In this document: in pieces, positions 43,990 to 52,082 of the stretch | How the letters are laid out: every line of letters begins with the position of its first letter | How positions within the stretch are numbered: the first letter of the stretch is position 1 | From: Gammaproteobacteria bacterium | GTDB taxonomy: Bacteria; Pseudomonadota; Gammaproteobacteria; Pseudomonadales; Azotimanducaceae | Reading direction: 5' to 3' | Assembly (NCBI GenBank): GCA_026706935.1 | Contig: JAPOXV010000004.1 | Coordinates: forward strand, 1-64,000 | Length of the DNA: 64,000 nucleotides | Position numbers and translations under genes: made by a program | Notes under the pieces: generated by a model | The model's database searches: none | The model's input: the letters and a program-made list of their open reading frames with translations, nothing else | Told to the model about the DNA's origin: nothing

Positions 43990-46041
43990 TTAAGCAGTAG
44001 CGGTCGTTTGCAGTTCGACGAAGCGACGGTAAGCACCACCCTCTCGAGCGACCAATTCATCGTGCGTTCCTTGCTCGAGAATCTGCCCTTCGTCGAGATA
44101 GATGATCTTGTCCGCATGCGCGATGGTTGAAAGTCGATGCGCGATGACAATCACAAGCCGATCCTTCGCAGCTTCATGCAATGAGCTGACGAGGTATTGT
44201 TCGGTTTCGGGATCTAACGCCGAAGTCGGTTCATCCAAGATCAGTATTTTCGATTCCCGTAAGAGACCTCGCGCAATCGAAATGCGTTGTTTTTGTCCGA
44301 CTGAAATCTTGGCGTTTGTGTTCCCCAATCGTGTGTCGTATTGCTCTGGTAGTGTCATAATGAATTCATGAATACCCGCGATTCGAGCAACATGTTCAAT
44401 TTCTTCCTGTTCAGCGTCTTGTTTTCCGAACCGGATGTTGTCCCTGATCGAATACGAGAACAGCTGAGTTTCTTGGAAAACGTACGTAATCTGATTGCGA
44501 AGACTCGCCACATCAAATTCGTTGATGTTGACGTCATCGATTCGGACAATACCTTCGGAAGCGACGTGATATCGAGGTATCAGATACGCTAGGCTCGTTT
44601 TCCCTGCGCCGGTTGGACCTACGAACGCGACAATCTCGCCAATCGACGCTTTAAAACTAACCTCGCTCAATGCACGCCGACCGTCTGGATAGATCAATCC
44701 GACCGAATCAAACTCAACTCCTTCCGTAACGTTGGGCATTTCTAGATTGCCGAGCTGGGCCTCCGGCTCTTGATCCAAGAGCGCGAATACGCGACGCATG
44801 GCCGCTACGTTATCTTGAAATCTAATCCACAACCAACCTAGCGCCATCGCCGGTCCAATCATGTAACCGTAATAGGTGAAGATTGCAGCGTAGTCTCCTG
44901 GCGTCATATCGCCAGCGATCACCTGGCTAATGATGTAGAAAGAAAACCAAACGAATACGATATGTCCAAACACACCGCTCAATTGGCCAATGAGAATCCA
45001 TAGTACGCTCACCATGCGATGGCGGAAAAACGACTCTTTACTATCGTCGCCAAATCTCTTCTTTTCCTTAACGTTGCCGCCGAGACTCTGGACCGCAAGC
45101 ACGTTGTCCATGCCTTCTTCGATGGTCGCAGTCGTAATCGCGCCCGCCGCTCTAGCAGCCTGCCCTCGGCGACGAACAATGCGTGAAAACAATGCGGCTG
45201 AAAACCCCCAAGCGGGGAATACTGCGATCGTTACGAACGCCACCATCAAGTTACCCGGATACGCACTCAACATCGTCAAGAGAGCCTGAATAAACAATGT
45301 CGTTGACATCAATGGCGTATGTGTGACCTCGTAAAAAATCTCATTAATCTGAGGTGTGTCGTACAACACACGGTATATCGAATCCCCGATCCGTTGCTCT
45401 TCAAGCTTGGTAATGGATAGCGCTTGAATACGGTCGAAGAGATGGGATCGAAGTGTATGGTTCAGCGCCTGTGTAAGACGAGTATTGAGTTTGAACTCGA
45501 ACCAACCGTAGAGACCACCGGCGGTCGAATGACCACCGTGCATCTTGTTTTCAACTTGAGTGGCATAGTCGTGCCCTTGAGCTAATCCAGCTTCAACCTC
45601 GTCCTCGAAACCACCCGTATAAGAGCCTATCGTTAAAACGAAGATGATGCCGAATGCGGCAAGGGCAAGGGCTAATTCGATAGGCGATGCGCCGTACAAA
45701 GCCGTGATCACGGGTTCCCAGTATCCTGGGTAGCCGTCAATCTTCCCGTCAACCATCTGCGGCAATGGTTTAGCCAGAATTACGTGGTCAACGAGCATCT
45801 TGGCAGGCCACGGAAGTAGCGCTAATGGCATGGCGTAGGAACCAAGTTTCAAGATGAACTTGGTGATGTAACGCCCTGGGAACAGTGAAATGTACTTTGC
45901 GCTGCGCCCAATGATGCGCAGCATTTCGCCTTCACCAATATCGGTTCGGGTATCAAGCCCGCTCGATCGACGATCTAGTTCCGCCTCCCGCTCACGACGA
46001 GTTTGCCGTCGCGACGTTCTCTGCCCGGTTACATCACTCAA
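43990..46041 (-). CDS. ABC exporter half-transporter, second subunit
   Basis: A 683-residue fused membrane/ATPase subunit. Seen: about six membrane segments, with an unusually long insertion between the first two (about 85-180), then a nucleotide-binding domain with Walker A GPTGAGKTSLAYL, Q-loop TYVFQETQLF, signature SVGQKQRISIARGLL, Walker B ILILDEPTSALD and H-loop VIAHRLST. It overlaps the upstream subunit by 4 nt (ATGA), so the two form a heterodimer. The exported substrate is unknown; lipids or drugs are typical. Confidence 0.9.
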   Translation of the reverse strand: MSDVTGQRTSRRQTRREREAELDRRSSGLDTRTDIGEGEMLRIIGRSAKYISLFPGRYITKFILKLGSYAMPLALLPWPAKMLVDHVILAKPLPQMVDGKIDGYPGYWEPVITALYGASPIELALALAAFGIIFVLTIGSYTGGFEDEVEAGLAQGHDYATQVENKMHGGHSTAGGLYGWFEFKLNTRLTQALNHTLRSHLFDRIQALSITKLEEQRIGDSIYRVLYDTPQINEIFYEVTHTPLMSTTLFIQALLTMLSAYPGNLMVAFVTIAVFPAWGFSAALFSRIVRRRGQAARAAGAITTATIEEGMDNVLAVQSLGGNVKEKKRFGDDSKESFFRHRMVSVLWILIGQLSGVFGHIVFVWFSFYIISQVIAGDMTPGDYAAIFTYYGYMIGPAMALGWLWIRFQDNVAAMRRVFALLDQEPEAQLGNLEMPNVTEGVEFDSVGLIYPDGRRALSEVSFKASIGEIVAFVGPTGAGKTSLAYLIPRYHVASEGIVRIDDVNINEFDVASLRNQITYVFQETQLFSYSIRDNIRFGKQDAEQEEIEHVARIAGIHEFIMTLPEQYDTRLGNTNAKISVGQKQRISIARGLLRESKILILDEPTSALDPETEQYLVSSLHEAAKDRLVIVIAHRLSTIAHADKIIYLDEGQILEQGTHDELVAREGGAYRRFVELQTTATA

Positions 46042-48473
46042 GTTACCAGCCGCCTGCTCGTATCCGTTAATGTCATTTCCGCATCAACGAAAGACCGATA
46101 CGCGCCATCCTCGATTGCCATTAATTGATCGTGATTACCGCTTTCAACGATTCGCCCGTCGTCTAAGTAGAGTATGTTGTCGGCCCGGCGAATCGTAGAA
46201 ATTCGATGGGTGATAAGAAAAATCGCTCGATCTTTACCCCATTCGGATAAATTGGACAAGACCTTCAGTTCCGTCGCAGCATCCAGCGCAGCCGTCGGTT
46301 CATCTAAGACCAAAATCGGCGTATCCCGAATTACCGCCCGGGCGATCGAAAGTCTCTGTTTTTGACCTGAGGAGATTTTGCCACCACGGTCACTCAATAA
46401 CGTGTCGATGCCTTCTGGTAAGCCGTCAACATAGTCGTCCATCGCTGCAACGCGAATCGCTTCGTAGAGCTGACTATCCGTCGCAGTCGGAGCAACATAC
46501 TTGATATTGTCCCGCACACTCAGTGCGAAAAGAACATTTTCCTGCAACGCGATGCTAATAGAACTGCGCAAAGAATTGACTTGGAATTCTCGGATATCGC
46601 GACCATCGATCGTGATCCGTCCGCTTTGCGGGTCATACATTCGCAGGAGCAACGCCATCAGGGAGCTCTTACCTGATCCCGTCGGACCGATGATCGCTGT
46701 GATTGTTCCTGCTTTCGCCGTAAACGACACGTCATCAAGCACTGGCCGGTCTTCAATGTAACGGAAATTCACGTTTTCGAAAGCGATTTCGTTCTCGAAT
46801 TCTTGAAACGGCACAGCGCTTGGGTCGTCCTTTATGTCTGGTTCGATGTCAAGAATGTCAAATACGCGTTTGAGACCCATCGCCATATCCTGGCAGGTCA
46901 TCCAGTTTCGGAGTAACCACCTTAGACTATTCGCTGAACCTCGAAACTCACCGCGTGCAAAGTTAAACCCTGCCAGATTCCAAACCACAAACGTGACGCC
47001 AACAAGAGCGATCAAGTCTGTTCCCCATGTAGAAAGCTCATCGCGCGCCCAAAACGCCATTGTGAACTCACCTGAGATCATTACTGCCGCAGCGACAGTG
47101 AACATGATGATCGTGACAGCGGCGATCAGATTTCGAATTCGATATGCTGCGTTAAATGAGACTAACGAATCCTCTTCCATCTTGTCTTGCGCCTGTTCTG
47201 AAGCATTGAATGCCTTTATGACGCGAATGGAGCTAAAGGTCTCCTGAACGGTAGCGGTAACGTCTGAAGCAGCCGCTCGATATGCGAGCGAACGCTCGCG
47301 CACTTTCGGCATGGCGTAGTAACCAAAAAAGAAAGCGGGAATCAAGACTAAGGCAGCGACAGTACCGATCAAGGGACTCAGTAAATAGATCACTGCAACC
47401 GTCGAAAAATAACTAAATATCCGTAACGTGATATCGATCAGCATCCTGATCACATTCGTGACCATCGCGCTGTCCTGGTAAATTCTGAAAATCGAATCGC
47501 CGGTACGATGGTCGCTGTGGTACGTGATCGAAAGCTGGTGCCACCGTTCAACAAGCGCTTCTCGCAGATTTTGATTAATCATCTGCATGATCCACATGTT
47601 GTAGTAGCCCATCGCAACGTTTATCGGCAACATAATGAAGAAGTAGCCGAGGTTGATGAATACCCAGCGATACAGTAAGTCCATCCGCTCGGAGTACGAC
47701 AAAGTCTCAATGTAAGCGCTCGAGAGTTCGGGAAAGCCAAGAATCGCCATCAGCGTAGGAGCCAAAGGCTCGCCCTGAAGTAATGCTTGGTTCAGCAGGT
47801 CCGCGTTAAGTAGTGCGAAACCAACACCCAACATTCGCTGCGCAAAGCTAACTAGATAGAAGTACACTAGATGAGACTTAACGCGGATGCGATAGACCCA
47901 CTTTCCCTCCGCGCTTTTGCGATATTGGAATATCCAACCGGCTAGACTAATGAACACTAAAAAGCCAGCAAGGACCTTAACCTCCCAACCGCCCACGAAA
48001 TACATCGCGCAGATTGCGATGCCAAGAAGACTGAAAATCAACGCGATCGTGCTAATAAGTTGATTGGTGCCACGCGTGAAAACGACAGCGAATAGAGCCA
48101 CCACTACTGCTGACATAGGCACATAGAGCAACGCTGACTCAAGTACCCCCATCGGAGGTAAAAGACCGAACAAGGGAACTGCGACACTCACAAACAGTGC
48201 AAGAATCGCGCAGTATTCGAAGTTGTGTTGTTCGTCGCTGACTAAGTCCGCCTGATTGGCGTCAACACCTTCTTTGGGATACCACCAATTGCCTAAAAAG
48301 AATGGTCGAATGTACGGCCAAGAACGGAAGAAAAGCAAGACGACTTCGCTAGAACCCTTCGGTACGTCCTCCGCATCAGGCATCCTTGCGGCGGGAATAT
48401 CGCCGAAACCATAGATGGGAACTGCACGAGCGCGGCGTTTTAACGCTTCCCGTTCGCTCGCACTTTCACGCAT
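46038..48473 (-). CDS. ABC exporter half-transporter, first subunit with extended membrane N-terminus
   Basis: An 811-residue partner of the downstream exporter. Before the usual six-span core there is an extra N-terminal part (about 1-190) with a soluble start and about four hydrophobic segments (ILALFVSVAVPLFGL, VPMSAVVVALFAVVF, LISTIALIFSLLGI, VLAGFLVFISLAGW). The ATPase domain has Walker A GPTGSGKSSLMALL near residue 600, signature SSGQKQRLSIARAVI, Walker B ILVLDEPTAALD and ITHRIST. Both subunits retain the catalytic Glu after Walker B, so neither site is degenerate. Confidence 0.9.
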   Translation of the reverse strand: MRESASEREALKRRARAVPIYGFGDIPAARMPDAEDVPKGSSEVVLLFFRSWPYIRPFFLGNWWYPKEGVDANQADLVSDEQHNFEYCAILALFVSVAVPLFGLLPPMGVLESALLYVPMSAVVVALFAVVFTRGTNQLISTIALIFSLLGIAICAMYFVGGWEVKVLAGFLVFISLAGWIFQYRKSAEGKWVYRIRVKSHLVYFYLVSFAQRMLGVGFALLNADLLNQALLQGEPLAPTLMAILGFPELSSAYIETLSYSERMDLLYRWVFINLGYFFIMLPINVAMGYYNMWIMQMINQNLREALVERWHQLSITYHSDHRTGDSIFRIYQDSAMVTNVIRMLIDITLRIFSYFSTVAVIYLLSPLIGTVAALVLIPAFFFGYYAMPKVRERSLAYRAAASDVTATVQETFSSIRVIKAFNASEQAQDKMEEDSLVSFNAAYRIRNLIAAVTIIMFTVAAAVMISGEFTMAFWARDELSTWGTDLIALVGVTFVVWNLAGFNFARGEFRGSANSLRWLLRNWMTCQDMAMGLKRVFDILDIEPDIKDDPSAVPFQEFENEIAFENVNFRYIEDRPVLDDVSFTAKAGTITAIIGPTGSGKSSLMALLLRMYDPQSGRITIDGRDIREFQVNSLRSSISIALQENVLFALSVRDNIKYVAPTATDSQLYEAIRVAAMDDYVDGLPEGIDTLLSDRGGKISSGQKQRLSIARAVIRDTPILVLDEPTAALDAATELKVLSNLSEWGKDRAIFLITHRISTIRRADNILYLDDGRIVESGNHDQLMAIEDGAYRSFVDAEMTLTDTSRRLVT

Positions 48474-48785
48474 TACTTCAACTTAACCAATAATGAACTA
48501 ACAAGACGTGCTGAAGCCAGGTGTCGTAATCTCTTTACCAACGGAATTCGCAGACTACAAAATGACAGACGGGAAGTACATCGGTATAGAGTTTCTCTTT
48601 CGAAGCTAGTGCAGCGTACATAGACGCTGTATTAAACTCATGCTCTTGTGTAGTTACGTGTGTTTTTTCAGGTGCAAGTGTCCAACATGCCGCCTATCTC
48701 ATTGATCTAGTGAGGTATTTAGTCAAGTCTGCAAGGTGTCAAACGAACAATTTCTTTTGCGCGATCGCGTCATCCAGCTTACGCT
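48474..48785. other. Region upstream of tnpB
   Basis: 312 bp with no gene. It holds an inverted repeat CAGCGT (48612-48617) / ACGCTG (48624-48629) with a 6-nt loop, extended by a G-T and a T-A pair, and a TTGAT at 48702-48706. TTGAT is the target motif used by some IS200/IS605 elements, so the left end of the tnpB element may lie here. That placement is a guess. Confidence 0.35.
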
Positions 48786-50087
48786 TTGACGGTGCTTACG
48801 TATACCTACAAGGCAAAGCTGAACGCCCATGCGCATCGAAACCTCGCCGAGTTTCTCACGCAGCAACGGCTGCTCTACAACGGTGCTCTGCAGGAACGCA
48901 TCGACTGCTATCAGAAAACCGGGGAGAGCATCAGCCTCTTTGATCAACGTGGTTCACTGACGACGATTCGCCACTCCGATGAATGGTTCCGCAAGTTCGA
49001 CCGGTGGTGTCAGGATTCGGCGTTGGTCCGGGTTGACAGAGCGTTCAAGCGGTTCTTCCGGGAAGGTCGCGGGTTTCCGCGCTTCAAGTCCGCGAAGCGC
49101 GGCGTGATGTCGTTTGAGACGCTTTACAAGAAACCTACGTTTAGCGGCAAGTATGGGTCGGTAAAGATCAAGGGGCTTGGACGGTTCCGCTGGCGGCAGG
49201 ACGATCGTTGCAATGATCGCGACACGGTGAAACTTCTACGGGTGGTAAAACGCCCGACCGGGGTCTTCGTCCAGTTGGTGTGCGACGTTGAGATTCAACG
49301 TCTGAGCTTGAATCGTGCCATCGGCATCGATGTCGGGGTCCACGTGAATGCGGCATTGTCCGATGGCACGGTGATTCCACGCCATACCCCGGACCGTGCC
49401 GAGATTCGCCGCAAGCAACGTGCCCTGAGTCGCTGCAAGCCAGGGTCTAAGCGACGTCAGAAACGACGCCAGGCGCTCGCACGGGCGTGTTATCGGGTGC
49501 GCGTGCGTCGTCACAACGCCATTCATCGTCTTACGAACGACATCGTCAAAGATCATGGCAAATGGATCGTGGTGGAAGCGCTCGACATCGAAGCGATGAC
49601 GGCATCCGCGAAGGGTACGGCCGAATGTCCAGGACATCAGGTCAAGCCGAAGACCGGGTTGAATCGCTCGATCCTCGACCAGAACTGGGGTACGTTCATC
49701 AGTCAACTGGACTACAAGGCTGCAAGCGCCGGTGGTCAGTTGGTGCGCGTCGATCCCAAATACACCACGCAACGCTGTTCGAATTGCGGTGGTTTACCGG
49801 TCAAGTCATTGACGCTAAAGGATCGTTGGTATCACTGCACCTATTGTGGGTATGGTGACGACCGCGACGTGAACGCGTCGAAGAATGTGTTGCTCAAGGG
49901 GCTTGCGCTCTTTGATGCGGGTGGCGCTATCCCCGCAGTGTCGGCAACTGAAAACGGAATCAGGACATGGGTCTTGATCGACACGGAACCGTGTAATGAG
50001 TGTGAAAACCACACAGAAGTACATATGCGCCTAAACTCAATAGAGTCGCGCGAAGTGGCGTTTTCGCAAACGAAATCTACGAAGTGA
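48786..50087 (+). mobile_element. tnpB: Solitary IS200/IS605-type TnpB, RNA-guided endonuclease (IS1341-like, no tnpA)
   Basis: A 433-residue TnpB, the RNA-guided DNA endonuclease ancestral to Cas12. The RuvC triad is intact: D182 in GIDVGVH, E264 in VVEALDI, D361 in DDRDVNAS; the zinc finger CSNCG (331-335) and CTYCG (351-355) is complete. The start is TTG at 48786 (GTG at 48792 is possible). No tnpA is nearby, so the element could not move by itself. The gene looks more GC-rich than its neighbours, suggesting transfer. The guide RNA would come from the gene's 3' end and beyond; the right end is not resolved. Confidence 0.93.
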
Positions 50088-50439
50088 ATGCGACTTATGT
50101 CGACTAATCGGCTTATACACCTTCAATATCACTAGGTCTTATCGAAAAGTCTATCGCGATACTGTGTACTGGGACGTGACCTGAGTATTACGAACAGCCC
50201 TACGACTTGTCAAGAATGAGTATTTAAAACCGTTTTTCTAGTAGGGAGACCTTCGACACGAGTATTCGAAAATCACCATTTCTGACTCCGTGGCTCTCGA
50301 TAACTAGCCTCAAGGTGCAGATGAAGATGAATGGAATAAACCAAATACAAGAGACTCACGCGTATCGATCAATACATATGGGAAATCGATGTCTTAAGGT
50401 CCGAACGCGAAACTTAATAGTCGTTGCCACGGTGCAACC

Positions 50440-50477
50440 ACACCACACCGAAAGATCGTCGCGGTGGGTCGTGGTGT
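50440..50477. repeat. Hairpin repeat copy 1 (ACCG-N11-CGGT)
   Basis: ACCG (50447-50450) pairs with CGGT (50462-50465) around the loop AAAGATCGTCG; a C-G pair (50446/50466) closes it. An outer 7-bp stem, ACACCAC (50440-50446) with GTGGTGT (50471-50477), is an alternative that uses the same C at 50446. The core matches copy 2 at 51321-51341 in 17 of 19 positions. Confidence 0.6.
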
Positions 50478-50520
50478 CAAGATCGCTGTTCAATACACGG
50501 TGGTCGTGACAAGAATTAGC

Positions 50521-50739
50521 TTAAGGTTCGTTTTTTCGCTGATCATACACATCCTTTGCCTGTTCCCCGATCGTCAACCTAAAGAATCCGTTCGATTCGC
50601 CTCCCTCATCCTTAGGCCGTCGCGTAATCGTAAATTTAAACCATCCTTTCTCTCTTCCTTCCTTAATCAGCCAGATCGTCATACTAAGGCAGAAGACGAA
50701 GGAAAGGATGTGAACATACAGCGACCAGTCTTCAACCAT
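50521..50739 (-). CDS. Small single-span membrane protein
   Basis: A 72-residue frame starting MVEDWSLYVHILSFVFCLSMTIWLIKEGR, with one clear membrane span (about 8-25), then a basic and polar tail (GWFKFTITRRPKDEGGESNGFF). A strong ribosome site, GAGAGGTGAG, lies 6 nt upstream of the ATG on the minus strand, which argues for a real gene. I recognise no family. Confidence 0.6.
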   Translation of the reverse strand: MVEDWSLYVHILSFVFCLSMTIWLIKEGREKGWFKFTITRRPKDEGGESNGFFRLTIGEQAKDVYDQRKNEP

Positions 50740-50936
50740 GACGTCTCACCTCTCATGCAAGCAATAGGGTAACAAATCGGATGATAGCGCGAATTCTGTC
50801 TCAACGAATCGAACACAACGCAACACAAGATGAAAGTAAACGCAATGAATTCAACGATCGTCGCACTGGCTTGACATACCTCGTATAAAGCACTCGAACG
50901 ACCGCATGTACATGCCTTAATCTCCTTTCGGTTCTC

Positions 50937-50966
50937 GATCAGGTTCTGATCCGGGTGCCAGATCAG
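50937..50966. repeat. Two mutually exclusive hairpins sharing one arm
   Basis: GATCAG (50937-50942), CTGATC (50946-50951) and GATCAG (50961-50966) follow each other. The middle arm can pair with the first (loop GTT) or the third (9-nt loop), but not both, the arrangement of a simple two-state RNA switch or of binding half-sites. No U-tract is adjacent. Confidence 0.45.
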
Positions 50967-51025
50967 GTATGCATGGACAAGTAGCCACTAGTACCTGAAT
51001 GTTTGTCCAAGACGCATGAAACAAA

Positions 51026-51058
51026 ATGGTCCGTTTGGATCAAATTCCAAAATACCAT
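51026..51058. repeat. Compound stem-loop in the gene-poor region
   Basis: ATGGT (51026-51030) pairs with ACCAT (51054-51058), and inside it TTTGGA (51034-51039) pairs with TCCAAA (51046-51051) around a TCAAAT loop. Eleven pairs form with a small internal loop. It is not followed by a U-tract and is not in a plausible coding frame. Confidence 0.45.
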
Positions 51059-51320
51059 CAACTGGCGCATTGCGGTCAAATAGGAGATTTATCGAGGAGG
51101 GTTCGACCCCTGCAACAGGATCGAAATCACTGAGCCTTTAAAAGACATCAATCAATTCAACAACCGAGAAGCCACGTGGCGGTCCTATACACCTTCTCAT
51201 ATCCTGTAATTACCTGAATCGAAGGACTTTCACCGATCCCTACTACAGTATTGATAGGCGTATTACGAAAACTTAGACGAGGAAAAGACAAAAGGAAGTT
51301 CAGAGGAAGAAAATACGCCG

Positions 51321-51341
51321 TACCGAAAGATCGATGCGGTA
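51321..51341. repeat. Hairpin repeat copy 2 (TACCG-N11-CGGTA)
   Basis: TACCG (51321-51325) pairs with CGGTA (51337-51341) around AAAGATCGATG. The loop length (11) and most loop bases equal those of copy 1; the closing pair is T-A where copy 1 has C-G, so pairing is kept although the bases differ. Confidence 0.6.
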
Positions 51342-51416
51342 TCGCAGCTTTGTGTTACGAAGTTCGCGAAGGATTACGAAGTGGTCGAGTTAGGATCTGA
51401 CGGAGGTATGTGTCCC

Positions 51417-51539
51417 CTAGGATGACTCCGCCGCTTCTCTCCGCCGTCTTCTCGACACTATCTCGTGACGTATGCCCAAGACGCACATCAGAATACCTGC
51501 TACAAGACACGCGCCCCACCCCAAGAAATAAAGTTCCAT
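51417..51539 (-). CDS. Arginine-tailed single-span microprotein (40 aa)
   Basis: A 40-residue frame (start MELYFLGWGACLVAGILMCVLG) with one hydrophobic span, then a run of five arginines (SRRRRREAAESS). It follows the 51575-51793 frame in the same direction after 35 bp. A weak GGGG site stands about 10 nt before the ATG. The shape resembles small regulatory membrane peptides; existence as a translated gene is inference. Confidence 0.45.
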   Translation of the reverse strand: MELYFLGWGACLVAGILMCVLGIRHEIVSRRRRREAAESS

Positions 51540-51574
51540 GTCAAATTACCCCGTCAGCTGTGACGATTGCACCG

Positions 51575-51793
51575 TTAATAAACTCGACGCTTCCGCCAAT
51601 TGCCGTAAGCGAGATACCAAAACACAATAGATGTCACTATCCACAGAATGGACACCATCCATCCAAAGGGTTTGTACCACGTCCACGCGATCGCGTTGAA
51701 TGTTGAAATCGCGGCTATGACTATCCAACAGATCGTTGTTTTGTCAGAGTTGTGAATGGCTGTCTTGTAGAAACGAATTAGAGCTTCTCTCAT
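51575..51793 (-). CDS. Small two-span membrane protein
   Basis: A 72-residue frame with two hydrophobic segments (about 20-38 and 44-64: ICWIVIAAISTFNAIAWTWY, GWMVSILWIVTSIVFWYLAY), basic at both ends (NWRKRRVY). This pattern is unlikely by chance and typical of a real membrane protein. The ribosome site is weak. No family recognised. Confidence 0.55.
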   Translation of the reverse strand: MREALIRFYKTAIHNSDKTTICWIVIAAISTFNAIAWTWYKPFGWMVSILWIVTSIVFWYLAYGNWRKRRVY

Positions 51794-52082
51794 CTCTCAG
51801 GTATTAAACATCTCGTGCGAACCATTCCTCTCATGCGTGTCAGTGATCGCCCTCTAGGACGACCGCTGAAACCTCTGCATCCTAAACGACAGTGTCGTTA
51901 CTCCCAGCCACAAGCTATAGCGACCACACCTCCAGATACTGTAGCTCCTCCTGCTAAAAAGGCTGCCGTGCTCTCGGTAACGTCGCACACGAAGACATTG
52001 CAGCCAAAGCCGATCTACTCTTACTTTCATTGATAAGTAATTCGCTAAAATCGCCCGTCCGCACTCCGATGAGAACAACGAC

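Larger units (their letters stand above)
50088..52082. other. Gene-poor 2-kb region with small minus-strand frames and structured repeats
   Basis: About 2 kb without a standard-size gene, exceptional in this otherwise compact window. I see three to four short minus-strand frames encoding membrane peptides, a hairpin present twice with compensating base changes, and two further stem-loop clusters, each listed separately. No tRNA or rRNA signature holds up. It may be a remnant of an inserted element linked to tnpB. Confidence 0.6.

Noticed and set aside
49236-49772. A 178-residue minus-strand frame opposite tnpB
   Set aside because: It is antisense to the conserved RuvC part of TnpB, has no recognisable motif, and is explained by the composition of that gene.
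50871-50889. TTGACA followed by TATAAA, as in a sigma-70 promoter
   Set aside because: The spacing is only 7 bp, far from the required 16-18 bp, so it cannot act as one promoter.
51104-51125. A GGTTCGACCCCT stretch that looks like the T-arm of a tRNA
   Set aside because: The stem is only four pairs with a six-base loop, no acceptor stem or anticodon arm can be placed at the right distances, and no CCA-type end follows.
48474-52082. A defence island or CRISPR array around tnpB
   Set aside because: No cas genes, no regularly spaced repeats and no restriction or toxin-antitoxin families are visible; the two related hairpins are about 875 bp apart, not an array.
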